Shown piece after piece: positions 15,674 through 24,548 of a stretch of 64,000 bases of DNA. This stretch comes from CAWDPQ01 sp963804245 (GTDB taxonomy: Bacteria; Acidobacteriota; Vicinamibacteria; Vicinamibacterales; 2-12-FULL-66-21), in assembly GCA_963804245.1 (NCBI GenBank), contig CAWDPQ010000009.1:806001-870000 (forward strand), given 5' to 3'. A program made the translations under genes and the position numbers. How positions within the stretch are numbered: position 1 is the stretch's first letter; each line of letters begins with the position of its first letter. The notes under the pieces were generated by a model, which searched no databases, had not been told where the DNA came from, and saw only the letters and a program-made list of their open reading frames with translations.

Positions 15674-18157
15674 TCATCCCGAACGCAGAGCGTCCAGAGG
15701 ATTGACTCGCGTTGCCCGCCGAGCCGGTATGTAGGCCGCGACGAGCGCGACGCCTGCCAACAGGGCCACGACCGATCCGAAGACTTGGAGATCGTAAACG
15801 CGAACGCCGAACACGAGGTTGACCATCAACCTCGTCAACAGGAGCGCCGCGCCGACGCCGATGACGACGCCGATTGCCGCGAGGCGCAGTCCCTGAACCA
15901 GCACCAGGCTGCGAACGTCGCCGGGCACAGCGCCGAGGGCCATGCGGATCCCGATCTCCTGGGTGCGCTGCTGCACCGAGTGCGAGATGAGCGTATACAA
16001 GCCGACGATCGCGAGTGCCAACGCGACCGTCGCGAATGCCATCAAGAGCGACATGCTGAAAGCCGCCCGAGCCGTCGATGTTGCGACAATCTGCTGCATG
16101 GTGCGCGTTCGAGCGATGGGCAGACCGCCACTACTCGACCGCAGCTCCGCTTCGATGGCGGATGCTTGACCGATCGGACTGCCGGCCGTCCGAATGAGCC
16201 ACGTCAGGGGAAACAGCTTGTTCACGCGCAACGTCATCCGATCGCTGACCTGCGCCAGCGGAACATAAACGGTCGGCTGCGGCTGGAGGTTATCGGCGTC
16301 GTCGCGAAGGTCATCCACGACACCGACGATGGAGCGCGGTTCATCGAGATAGTCCGGTCCCGCCTCAACGCCCACCTGCACGCGATCCCGGGACGGATCC
16401 GCCCGTTGCCAGTACCTGGTGGCCATCGCCCGATTGATGATGGCTACAGGAACCGCGCCGGCCGCGTCGAGCCGAGTGAACTGACGTCCACCGAGCAGCC
16501 GGATGCGCAGTACGTCGAAATATTCCGGTGTGACACTTCGCCAATGCGCGATGCCATGGAATGGTCCGCCCACGCCGGAGAGGGCACGCTCGGGAATTTT
16601 GAATGGCAGCCCGAAACGTGCTTCAAACGGCAGGCCGCGCGTGGCGGCCACCGCTGGCAGGCTGCCGCCACCGGAGATTCGGGTCGTGGCGTTGACGGCA
16701 AGGCGGGCAACCGCGGCCGAATCCTGGAGCGCCGTTCCGTTCAACGACATGTCCAGCGCCAGCACATTTCGCGGATCGAAGCCGCGATCGACTTCGCGCA
16801 GGGCGATGAACGTTCGGATGAGCAGGCCGGCCCCGACGAGCAGCACGAGCGCGAGAACAATCTCGGAGACCACCAAGACCGACTGAGCTCGCGCCCGGTG
16901 CCATCCGGAATCAGCGGACGTACCGCCGTCCTTGAATGCCGCGATGAGGTCAATCCGCGACGCAGCGAGAGCGGGAAGAATGCCGAAGAGGATGCCGGTG
17001 CCGACTGAGACCGCCAGCGTGAACAGCAGCACCAGGCCGTCGAGCGCGATGCCCGTGGCATTCTGACCAATGCGCGGAATCTGCGATGGAGCGACCCACA
17101 ACATGGCGCGGATACCGGCGTATCCGACACCGAGACCGAGCGCACCACCCGCGACCGATACCAGCAAGCTCTCGGTGAGGAGCTGGCGGAAAAGGCGATT
17201 GCGCGCCGCCCCGAGCGCCGCTCTGGTGGCGATCTCGCGGCGACGTCGATATCCCCGCGCCAGCAGCAGGCTGGCGACGTTGGCGCAGGCGATGAGCAGC
17301 ACGAACAGCACGGCACCGGTGAGCATTCGCAGCGACGGTCGAATATCGCCGACGGTGACGTCGCTGAATGATTCAGCAGACAGCCCCTCCCACGGTCCCA
17401 ACGCGAATGGGTACAGCGTGCGAAACGGTATGGTCGCCGCGTCAGCCTGCCGACGCGCCGCGAGGAACGACACGTTCGGTCGAAGACGCGCGGCCACCTT
17501 TACGTAGTTGGTGTGGTCACGGCTGAATTCGTCGGCTTGCAGAGGCAGCCATATCTCTGCGAAGGGCTCCGGCACGAAGCCGGCGGCCACGACGCCGACG
17601 ATCTCATGCGGCTCGCCTCCAAGCGGGATCGTGCGGCCGACGATGTCGCGTTGACTGCCGAAGCGGCGCACCCATAGTCCATGGCTGAGGACGGCGACGC
17701 GAGATCCATTTGGCCGATCTTCGGCGCGCGAGAACGTTCGCCCGAGGCGGATCTCCGCTCCAAAGACATCGAAGTAACCGGCCGAGACGTGCATCGCTCG
17801 CAGGTGCTCCGGGCGATCGCCGCCGGTGAGGTTCACTCCCGGATCGCTCACCTGGTAGGCGGCGATGGGGTCGGCCAGGCGCCGCATCTCTTCCCGCCAG
17901 ATGTTGAATTTTGGGATGGAAACGACCGGCGCAACCCGCACGCTGCGGGACGAGGTCACGAGTTGGATGATGCGTTCTGCTTCCGGGTAGGGCAGTGGCT
18001 CCAGCAGGACGGCATTGACGACCGAGAACACCGCGGTGTTGGCGCCAATTCCGAGCGCGACCACGCCAATGGCTGCCGCCGTGAAGCCCCGGGTGCGCCG
18101 CAGCATGCGCACGGCATGTCTCAGATCGTGAACCGCGTCTCGAACGAGTCCGCGCAC
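15674..18157 (-). CDS. ADOP-type duplicated MacB/FtsX permease
   Basis: About 827 residues in two tandem units, each a periplasmic core followed by FtsX-type helices, as in acidobacterial duplicated orphan permeases. The N-terminal unit begins R-D-A-V-H-D-L-R-H-A-V-R-M-L, a family signature, followed by the helix G-F-T-A-A-A-I-G-V-V-A-L-G-I-G-A-N-T. The second FtsX block ends A-R-R-A-T-R-V-N-P-L-D-A-L-R. I chose GTG 18157 over GTG 18211 because it matches the family start and sits six bases after a TATACT on this strand. It probably couples ATP use in the cytoplasm to export of an unknown substrate; the downstream ATPase is the partner. Confidence 0.88.
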   Translation of the reverse strand: MRGLVRDAVHDLRHAVRMLRRTRGFTAAAIGVVALGIGANTAVFSVVNAVLLEPLPYPEAERIIQLVTSSRSVRVAPVVSIPKFNIWREEMRRLADPIAAYQVSDPGVNLTGGDRPEHLRAMHVSAGYFDVFGAEIRLGRTFSRAEDRPNGSRVAVLSHGLWVRRFGSQRDIVGRTIPLGGEPHEIVGVVAAGFVPEPFAEIWLPLQADEFSRDHTNYVKVAARLRPNVSFLAARRQADAATIPFRTLYPFALGPWEGLSAESFSDVTVGDIRPSLRMLTGAVLFVLLIACANVASLLLARGYRRRREIATRAALGAARNRLFRQLLTESLLVSVAGGALGLGVGYAGIRAMLWVAPSQIPRIGQNATGIALDGLVLLFTLAVSVGTGILFGILPALAASRIDLIAAFKDGGTSADSGWHRARAQSVLVVSEIVLALVLLVGAGLLIRTFIALREVDRGFDPRNVLALDMSLNGTALQDSAAVARLAVNATTRISGGGSLPAVAATRGLPFEARFGLPFKIPERALSGVGGPFHGIAHWRSVTPEYFDVLRIRLLGGRQFTRLDAAGAVPVAIINRAMATRYWQRADPSRDRVQVGVEAGPDYLDEPRSIVGVVDDLRDDADNLQPQPTVYVPLAQVSDRMTLRVNKLFPLTWLIRTAGSPIGQASAIEAELRSSSGGLPIARTRTMQQIVATSTARAAFSMSLLMAFATVALALAIVGLYTLISHSVQQRTQEIGIRMALGAVPGDVRSLVLVQGLRLAAIGVVIGVGAALLLTRLMVNLVFGVRVYDLQVFGSVVALLAGVALVAAYIPARRATRVNPLDALRSG

Positions 18158-18163
18158 GCGACG

Positions 18164-18171
18164 AGTATAAT
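18164..18171. promoter_or_regulatory. Overlapping divergent -10 boxes
   Basis: Read on the plus strand, TATAAT (18166-18171) ends seven bases before the TTG start of the NatA-like gene. Read on the minus strand, TATACT (18164-18169) ends six bases before the GTG start of the ADOP gene. The two boxes share four base pairs, so the two transcription units should compete for polymerase, and both mRNAs would lack a leader. Confidence 0.6.
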
Positions 18172-18178
18172 CGCCGCC

Positions 18179-19132
18179 TTGCCCCCGACACCCATCCTCA
18201 GCTTCGACCACATTGAAAAAGCCTACGGTCAGACGGTCGCGCTGAACGGGGTGTCATTCGACGTATTCGGCGGGGAGATCTTCGGGCTGCTGGGGCCGAA
18301 CGGCGCCGGCAAGAGCACGCTCATCCGCATCTTGATGGACATCATTCGCGCCGACCGGGGAGAAGTCCGGGTGTTCGGCGAGCCGCGCCGCCGCGAGCAT
18401 CTGGATCGTCTCGGCTACCTGCCGGAAGAGCGCGGGCTCTACACCAAGCTGCCCGTTCTCGATGTGATGACGTATTTCGGCGCCCTGAAGGGATTGAGCC
18501 GGCACGAAGCGCGCCGCCGATCGATGACCTGGCTGCAGCGCGTCGACCTCGCCCACGTGGCATCGTGGCGGGTCGATCGCTTGAGCAAAGGCATGTCGCA
18601 GAAAGTACAGATTGCGTCGGCGCTGCTGAGCGATCCGGATATCTGCGTGCTCGACGAGCCCACCACCGGTCTCGACCCGGTCAACGTCCGCACCGTCCAG
18701 GATCTGCTCGTCGAACGGCGTCGAGCCGGGCGCACGACGATTCTGTCCACGCACCATATGAGTCAGGTCGAGGCGCTGTGCGATCGCGTCGCGCTCATCG
18801 ATCACGGCAGACTCGTGGTCTATGGTGCCGTCGCCGACGTGCGCCGCAATCATTCACTGCCGGAGATTCGCGTCCAGGCGCGGGCGCCACTGCCGGACGT
18901 GCCCGACGTGGTGAGCGTTGTACAAGACAATGGAAATACGTGGCGCTTGATTGTGTCCGACGGGACGCGAGCGGCGCAGATATTGAAGGCACTGGTCGAC
19001 CGGGGAGCGGTCATCGACCGGTTCGAGCCGATGCTGGCACCGATGGAGGACATCTTTCTCCAGGTCGTCAAGGGCGGGCGTAAAGGGGACACTCAACTTT
19101 TAGCGAAAACGGACACTCCAGGCAAAAGTTGA
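18179..19132 (+). CDS. ABC transporter ATP-binding protein, NatA-like
   Basis: A 317-residue ATPase: Walker A G-P-N-G-A-G-K-S-T, signature L-S-K-G-M-S-Q-K (K-G replacing G-G, as in many NatA/DrrA exporters), Walker B I-C-V-L-D-E-P-T-T-G-L-D, H-loop S-T-H-H, then a ~90-residue C-terminal domain. The TTG at 18179 fits the family start; the frame is open upstream but overlaps the divergent permease gene. The last ~16 codons and the stop come from a family-2 palindrome, so the natural C-terminus was probably different. With the downstream permease it forms an exporter of the NatAB kind. Confidence 0.88.
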   Translation: MPPTPILSFDHIEKAYGQTVALNGVSFDVFGGEIFGLLGPNGAGKSTLIRILMDIIRADRGEVRVFGEPRRREHLDRLGYLPEERGLYTKLPVLDVMTYFGALKGLSRHEARRRSMTWLQRVDLAHVASWRVDRLSKGMSQKVQIASALLSDPDICVLDEPTTGLDPVNVRTVQDLLVERRRAGRTTILSTHHMSQVEALCDRVALIDHGRLVVYGAVADVRRNHSLPEIRVQARAPLPDVPDVVSVVQDNGNTWRLIVSDGTRAAQILKALVDRGAVIDRFEPMLAPMEDIFLQVVKGGRKGDTQLLAKTDTPGKS

Positions 19133-19143
19133 GTGTCCCCTTT
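19082..19143. repeat. Palindromic repeat, family 2, complete copy inside a gene end
   Basis: Perfect 20-base inverted arms at 19082-19101 and 19124-19143 (arm AAAAGTTGAGTGTCCCC plus TTT) around 22 bases. It overlaps the 3' end of the NatA-like gene, whose TGA (19130-19132) lies in the right arm. The permease ATG follows 12 bases after the element. Confidence 0.92.
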
Positions 19144-19154
19144 CGGGAGCCGAT

Positions 19155-20484
19155 ATGCATCGCTGGAACAAGATTCGTACGGTGGCAGCATTCGAGTTCT
19201 TCGCGACCATCAAGAGGGTCGGGTATCTCATCGCCACTTTCGGCATGCCGCTGTTCATGGTGGCCTACGCCAGCATCATCGCCATTCCGGCGTACTACGC
19301 GGAGAAGAAGGCGCGCGAGCCGGTTGTCTACGGCGTCGTCGACTCCGGCAACATCCTGAATCTGCAGAACGACGTTACGGCGTCGGGCGCGACGCTGCCA
19401 GACGAGATGCGGCAAGTGCTCGAAGCTTCCGGAAAGGGACAGGCATTCGACCGCGCAATTGCCTCGTCGAACTTCGTGTTCAGGCGGTTCGAGCGCGAGC
19501 AGGAGGCGCGCGACGCGCTGATCCAGCGGCGCCTCAAGGGGTTTTTCGTGGTGCCCGCCGATTACATGGCGACCGGTCGCATCGATGTCTATTCGCCGGA
19601 GACCATCAGCTTCTCGGGTGGCGATTCACGCGATGCGTTCGGAGACCTCCTGCGCGGCCGGCTCACCGCCGGACGAGTACAAGCCTGGAGTCGCCGCACG
19701 CATCGTCGATCCGATCAAATCGACGAAGCGCTACGCGATCAGCCGCTCGGGCGAATTGCGGGATGGCGGCGCAGCATCATCCTTTGTCCGACTGGCCGTT
19801 CCGCTCCTGTTCATGGTGCTGTTCCTGCTGTCGATCCTCATGACGTCCGGATACTTGATGCAGGGCACCGCCGTCGAAAAGGAGAACAAGGTCGTCGAGG
19901 TGTTGCTGGCGTCGGCGAATCCCGACGAGATCCTCGCGGGCAAGCTGCTCGGTCTCGGTGCGGCCGGCCTGCTGCAAATTGCCGTCTGGCTGCTGATGAT
20001 GCTGGCGACCGGGTTGGGTATCGTCCCGCTGCTGGTTGCGTCGACCGTCGATGTGCCGTGGCGCGCGGTTGCGCTGGCAATCCCGTTCTTCATCCTCGCG
20101 TTCCTGTTCTTTGGCGGCCTGATCCTCGGGACTGGATCGCTGGGCTCCAACATGCGCGAGGCGCAGCAGCTGGCGATGATCTGGTCGCTGATCGCTGCGC
20201 TGCCGATGATGCTGATTGCGGTCTTGCTGAAGGAGCCGCACGGCGCGATCGCCCGCGTGCTGACGTTGGTCCCGTTCACCGCCGGACCCATCATCGTCCT
20301 CCGTGCCAGCACTGACGCCGATCTGCTGGCGTGGTGGGAAGTCGCAGCCGCCCTGATCCTGCTGGCAGCTGCCACCTGGCTGGGACTGCGCCTCGGCGGC
20401 CGACTGTTTCGCATCGGGCTCCTCAGCGCCGGTGCCAGACCCAGCCTGCGAGAGATCATCAGACAGGCACGGCTGGCTGCCTGA
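19155..20484 (+). CDS. ABC transporter permease, NatB/ABC-2 type (one frameshift)
   Basis: One gene read in two frames. Frame one (from ATG 19155) gives an N-terminal helix and a ~150-residue extracytoplasmic domain up to L-L-R-G-R-L-T-A-G. Frame two resumes at D-E-Y-K-P-G-V-A-A-R-I-V-D-P-I and continues through five or six helices to the stop at 20484 (V-P-L-L-F-M-V-L-F-L-L-S, V-V-E-V-L-L-A-S-A-N-P-D-E-I-L-A-G-K). The switch lies near 19670-19680. Protein similarity to NatB permeases is undisturbed on both sides, so a single-base sequencing indel is likelier than real inactivation. Partner of the ATPase just upstream. Confidence 0.82.
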
Positions 20485-20512
20485 CGAGATAGCGTCCAGG
20501 ACGTTGCCCACT

Positions 20513-22105
20513 CTATTTCAGAGGTGGCGTCGTCGGAGGCGGCCGCCGATGGTGCGTCATTTGTTCGTAGGAGTAGGCGAGTTTGATCAGACGCGCCTCA
20601 TCCCACGGTCGCCCGAAGATCGTGAGCCCCGCGGGAAGGAGACCTCCACGCGTATACCCCATCGGCACCTGCACGGACGGAAACCCGGTGACCGGTGAAA
20701 AGAACTGGCTGTTGTCGCCGTGCGGCGTGTTCAGATCGCCGATGAGGCGCGGCGGGTTGCTCCAGGTCGGGTAGACGAGAGCGTCGAGCGTCTGTGCATC
20801 CATCACCGTAAGAACCGCCGCCCGCACCCGAGCGCGGAACTCGGCTTCTGCGCTGCAGGCGGGCGTGTCCGGACCATTCTCGGGATCCTCCTTCGCCATT
20901 TCCAGTCGGCGCTGCACGCTCGGGTGAAAACGACGCGACTTGATCACTTCGTCCAGGCTCTTGACCGGAATCCTGGATCCGTGTGACGCGAGATATCTGT
21001 TGATGTCGTACTTGAAGCCGCCGCATGGTGGGGCGCCTTCGACGCGCCGCACGTCATCGAGAGGGATGACGACGGGATCCACGATCGTGGCACCAGCCTG
21101 CTTCATGTCATCGGTCGCTGTCTGAAATACGGTGACGATTTCAGCGTCGGTGGTGTCGCGCTCATACGCTTGCCGCAAGATGCCGATGCGTGCCCCTTTC
21201 AATCCGTCGCGCACGAGAGCGGCCGAATAGTCGGGACGAGCGGCCGGTGGCGTTCCAGGTCGGAAGGCAGCAACTGGCGATACCGGCATGGTGATCGGGT
21301 CGGCTTCGTCGGCACCGGCAATCACTTGAAAAACGGCCACCATGTCCGCGACTGTTCGTGTCATCGGTCCGGCGATGTCCGCCAGCAGGTTGAGCGGTAC
21401 CACCCCGCCGCGGCTCGTCAGACCCATCGTCGATCGGATGCCGGCGAGGCTTTGATGCGATGAGGGACCACGGATTGAATTGCCGGTATCGCTGCCGAGG
21501 CCCACAGCGCCCATGCTGGCGGCGACCGCGGCAGCCGTGCCGCCGCTCGAGCCCGCGGTCACGCGTTCGAGCGCATACGGATTTCGCGTGTAGCCAGGCA
21601 GGATGGAGCTCACCGTCTCGTAGGGCGTGAACGCCCATTCGGCCATGTTCGACTTCGCCAGCACGAGCGCCCCGGCTTCTTTGATCCGACGTACCTGAAA
21701 CGCATCCTTCGTCGAAACGAAGCCGGCGAGTGCGAGCGAACCGGCCGCGCTTTGCAAGCCAACCGTCTCGAAGTTGTCCTTGACGATGACCGGGATGCAG
21801 TGGAGGGGACCGGTCAGGCCCGCCTGCTTGTATCGCGTGTCGAGGGCGTCCGCCTGCGCCAGCACGTCAGGATTGAGGACGACGATGGCATTGATGGCGG
21901 GGCCGATCTTGTCGTACGCCTCGATGCGGCGGAGGTATTGCTCGACGAGAGTCCGGCACGTCACCTGCCCGGTCTTCATCGCCGCGTGGATTTCGGCGAT
22001 GGTGGCTTCCATGACTTGAAATGAGGGAGGCGTGGATTTCCGCGCCGTTTGTTGCGCGGCGAAGAGTGCGGCGATCATCGCGATCGTGTGGATCCGGGTG
22101 AGCAT
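20513..22105 (-). CDS. Exported amidase-signature hydrolase
   Basis: A 530-residue amidase with an N-terminal hydrophobic segment, so probably periplasmic. Catalytic residues are visible: Lys109 in V-I-V-K-D-N-F, the cis-Ser in A-G-S-S-G-G-T (186-187), and nucleophile Ser210 in G-S-D-T-G-N-S-I-R-G (Asn where most members have Gly). The substrate amide is unknown; sequence alone does not separate fatty amide, peptide amide or GatA-like activity, and no gatB/gatC is nearby. A TATCAT on this strand (22112-22117) lies six bases before the ATG, suggesting a leaderless mRNA. A family-1 repeat lies just upstream. Confidence 0.88.
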   Translation of the reverse strand: MLTRIHTIAMIAALFAAQQTARKSTPPSFQVMEATIAEIHAAMKTGQVTCRTLVEQYLRRIEAYDKIGPAINAIVVLNPDVLAQADALDTRYKQAGLTGPLHCIPVIVKDNFETVGLQSAAGSLALAGFVSTKDAFQVRRIKEAGALVLAKSNMAEWAFTPYETVSSILPGYTRNPYALERVTAGSSGGTAAAVAASMGAVGLGSDTGNSIRGPSSHQSLAGIRSTMGLTSRGGVVPLNLLADIAGPMTRTVADMVAVFQVIAGADEADPITMPVSPVAAFRPGTPPAARPDYSAALVRDGLKGARIGILRQAYERDTTDAEIVTVFQTATDDMKQAGATIVDPVVIPLDDVRRVEGAPPCGGFKYDINRYLASHGSRIPVKSLDEVIKSRRFHPSVQRRLEMAKEDPENGPDTPACSAEAEFRARVRAAVLTVMDAQTLDALVYPTWSNPPRLIGDLNTPHGDNSQFFSPVTGFPSVQVPMGYTRGGLLPAGLTIFGRPWDEARLIKLAYSYEQMTHHRRPPPTTPPLK

Positions 22106-22123
22106 GTGCGAATGATAAGATCC

Positions 22124-22244
22124 GGGGTCAGATCTTGTTTCTTGCAGGACTGTCCTCTTTCGGAGACTGGTCGGCGTTGCCGGATTGGTCGTGCGCCGAC
22201 GTCATCTCGCGAGGACACTGCTGCAAGAAACAAGATCTGACCCC
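22124..22244. repeat. Palindromic repeat, family 1, longest copy
   Basis: Perfect 23-base arms at 22124-22146 and 22222-22244 with 75 bases between. The centre keeps the GTCCTC ... GAGGAC inner pair seen in the copy at 4173, plus a second hairpin-forming stretch. It lies between the divergent amidase and winged-helix genes. Confidence 0.9.
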
Positions 22245-22302
22245 AACTGCGAGCGCCGAGCGCCGAGCCACGAGCAGCGAGCTGTTACACTCGCCTGGCC
22301 CG

Positions 22303-23205
22303 ATGAGTCGCACGCGCTTTGGACTCTTCGAATTCGACCCTGCCTCGGGCGTGCTCACGCGCGAGGGAACGCCGATCCGCCTCCAGCCGCAGCCGGCCCG
22401 CGTCCTCGCACTGCTCGTGGAGCGCCCGGGAGAGCTCGTCACCCGCGACGAGCTGAGGGCGGCCGTCTGGGGTGAGGCCACGTTCGTCGATTTCGAGCGC
22501 GGTCTCAATTTCTGCATCGCGCAGGTCAGGGCCGCCCTCGGCGACTCGGCCGAGTCGCCCCGCTTCATCGAAACGGTCCCGCGCCGCGGCTACCGCTTCA
22601 TCGCGCCGGTGAGTGCTCACGCAAATGTCGTTACACTTCAAGCAACAAGTGTTACAGAGGATGACCCCGCCACCGCTGACGCCAGGAGCGGACTGCGTCG
22701 AAGACCGATCGTCATCGTGCTGGCTCTGCTGGCCGGGATGATCGCCGCCGGCTTCGTGCACCGACAAGTGACGACCAGACGCCCGCCGGTTCGCGTGGCG
22801 GTCCTCCCGTTCGACAACGAGACCGGGTCCACCGCGTTCGACCTGATTGCCGGAGGGGTGGCGGATGCCACGGTCGCGCGTCTGGCGACGCCTGACCGGC
22901 TGCAGAGAATTGCCGTCATCGGCAATGCCGCGGCGCTGCACCGGCCTCGCGCGTTCCGCGACCTCAAGGCCATTGGGGAATCGCTCGACGCCGAGTACGT
23001 CGTGCTCGCTCAGGTGAAGAGTGACGGCGGGCGGGTCAGGCTCATTGCCCATCTGATCCGCGTCAGCGATGAAGCGCACGTCTGGGCGAACACGTTCGAT
23101 CGACCGGAATTCCCGCTCGATGTCCAGGGTGAGCTGGCGGAATCCATCGCCGCGGCGGTCGACGGGAAGCTGGCTGCCTCCTCATCCGTCCCCGCAAGTC
23201 GCTGA
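22303..23205 (+). CDS. Winged-helix DNA-binding protein with membrane anchor and TolB-like domain
   Basis: A 300-residue protein. Residues ~1-100 are an OmpR/PhoB-type winged helix (L-Q-P-Q-P-A-R-V-L-A-L-L-V-E, T-V-P-R-R-G-Y-R-F). A single membrane helix follows at ~130-150 (I-V-I-V-L-A-L-L-A-G-M). Residues ~160-300 start V-R-V-A-V-L-P-F-D-N-E-T and match the TolB N-terminal-like fold. The order matches CadC-like one-component regulators, in which an outside signal controls DNA binding across the membrane. ATG 22303 lies 11 bases after TACACT. The usual TPR tail of longer relatives is absent. Confidence 0.85.
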   Translation: MSRTRFGLFEFDPASGVLTREGTPIRLQPQPARVLALLVERPGELVTRDELRAAVWGEATFVDFERGLNFCIAQVRAALGDSAESPRFIETVPRRGYRFIAPVSAHANVVTLQATSVTEDDPATADARSGLRRRPIVIVLALLAGMIAAGFVHRQVTTRRPPVRVAVLPFDNETGSTAFDLIAGGVADATVARLATPDRLQRIAVIGNAAALHRPRAFRDLKAIGESLDAEYVVLAQVKSDGGRVRLIAHLIRVSDEAHVWANTFDRPEFPLDVQGELAESIAAAVDGKLAASSSVPASR

Positions 23206-23280
23206 GTGCGTCGGCCTTCGCTGCTCATCATTTCCTCGCTGGTGTTCGTGGCCGGGCGTTCCTCAAGATCCGCCCAGCCC

Positions 23281-24057
23281 ATGCGCAACCTCACTCGACG
23301 TACTTTCTTGAGCACCGGACCTCTCGCGAGCCTCCTGTCGATCCGGCAGACCTCCACGCCGCCGGCTGACCCGAACTTTCCGTCCCAGCCCTCGACGCTC
23401 GTGCAGGAGATGGTGACGGTCTCGCACGGCAACGTGGCACGGGTGAAAGAGCTTGTCCGCGAGCGGCCGTCGCTTGCCCGGGCTGCTTGGGATTGGGGCT
23501 ACGGGGACTGGGAGACCGCGCTCGGCGCCGCCTCTCACGTCGGGAACCGTGAGATCGCGGACACCCTGATCGCCAATGGCGCTCACGTGACGATCTTTTC
23601 CGCGGCGATGCTTGGCCAGCTCGACGTCGTGAAGTCGTTCGTGGCGGCGGCCCCCGGCATTCAGCGCACTCGGGGTCCGCACGGCCTCACCCTGCTGAGC
23701 CATGCGAAAGCCGGCGGATCTCAAGCTGCGGCCGTGACTGCCTATCTCGAGTCGCTGGGAGACGCCGATCCACGATATACGAACGAAACCCTGGACGAAG
23801 CCGCCGTCAAAGAGCTCGCCGGCACCTATTCGTTCGGTGCCGGCAGCAGGGATCGCCTGATCGTGACGCTCAACTCTCGTGGGTTGGCTATCAAGCGTGA
23901 GGGGGCCATCGAGCGCAATATCTTCCATCTGGGCGGACGCGTCTTCAATCCGGCTGGAGCGGAAGCAGTCCGCATTCGCTTCGAACCGCTGTCAGGCCGC
24001 GCCACGACCGTCACTATTCAGGACGGCCCCGTGCTCCTCACCGGCCGGCTTACTTGA
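23281..24057 (+). CDS. Ankyrin-repeat protein with Tat-like signal
   Basis: A protein of ~258 residues. The ATG at 23281 opens a twin-arginine-like signal (T-R-R-T-F-L-S); a GTG at 23206, touching the previous stop, would add 25 residues in front and is the alternative start. Residues ~45-160 hold two or three ankyrin-like units (E-T-A-L-G-A-A-S-H-V-G-N-R-E-I-A-D-T-L-I, and L-G-Q-L-D-V-V-K-S-F-V). The last ~80 residues form a beta-rich domain of the kind found at the end of serine hydrolases of this phylum. Probably binds a protein partner outside the cytoplasm. Follows the winged-helix gene directly. Confidence 0.75.
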   Translation: MRNLTRRTFLSTGPLASLLSIRQTSTPPADPNFPSQPSTLVQEMVTVSHGNVARVKELVRERPSLARAAWDWGYGDWETALGAASHVGNREIADTLIANGAHVTIFSAAMLGQLDVVKSFVAAAPGIQRTRGPHGLTLLSHAKAGGSQAAAVTAYLESLGDADPRYTNETLDEAAVKELAGTYSFGAGSRDRLIVTLNSRGLAIKREGAIERNIFHLGGRVFNPAGAEAVRIRFEPLSGRATTVTIQDGPVLLTGRLT

Positions 24058-24538
24058 TGACGACGTAGCGTTCGAGACGCGCAAGCTCGGCCTCCCGCTT
24101 GTCTTTGTCGATGTACTTGCCGATTTCCCGGCGGAACTGTTCTATCGACGTGTAGGGCCGGTACTCCTTGAACTCGTGCAGCATCCGCTTGCCGATGCCG
24201 GGAATGGCGAGGATTTCGTCATCGGTTGCGCTGTTCAGGTTGAGCGGAACGAACAGCGTCCGGTGAACCTCCGTGATCTGCTCGGCGGTGAGCTTCTGCT
24301 CCTTGAGCACGGCGTCGAGATCGACCACGGTCTTGAACGGACGTTTGGACACGATGACCTTGGCAATGGCGGGCGTAATGTGCGCGACCGTTGCCAGGTC
24401 CTTCTCGGTAGCCGTGTTGGGATCGGCGAGCGCCTGCTGTTTATTCTGAGCCGCCGCTGGCGTTCCCTGCGCATACAGCGTTCCAGCAAACACACACGCA
24501 GCGCTCAGGGCTGCGATCGACATCTTCACGCGTATCAT
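24050..24538 (-). CDS. Exported helix-hairpin-helix protein, ComEA-like
   Basis: A 162-residue protein with a signal peptide (M-I-R-V-K-M-S-I-A-A-L). It carries two helix-hairpin-helix units: a divergent one (T-A-T-E-K-D-L-A-T-V-A-H-I) and a canonical one (L-N-S-A-T-D-D-E-I-L-A-I-P-G-I-G-K-R-M). ComEA-family proteins bind incoming DNA during transformation, but exported HhH proteins without com neighbours are common and their role is unclear. ATG 24538 has AGGAGG-like bases upstream; a start at 24583 would put residues before the signal. Its 3' end overlaps the ankyrin gene by 8 bases. Confidence 0.78.
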   Translation of the reverse strand: MIRVKMSIAALSAACVFAGTLYAQGTPAAAQNKQQALADPNTATEKDLATVAHITPAIAKVIVSKRPFKTVVDLDAVLKEQKLTAEQITEVHRTLFVPLNLNSATDDEILAIPGIGKRMLHEFKEYRPYTSIEQFRREIGKYIDKDKREAELARLERYVVIK

Positions 24539-24548
24539 TCCTGCCTCC

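Noticed and set aside
15611..17008. Plus-strand frame of 465 codons inside the ADOP permease gene
   Set aside because: No domain, Arg/His-rich, fully inside a recognised gene on the other strand.
17681..18178. Upstream extension of the NatA-like ATPase
   Set aside because: It overlaps the divergent permease on the other strand and adds non-family residues before a normal ATPase start.
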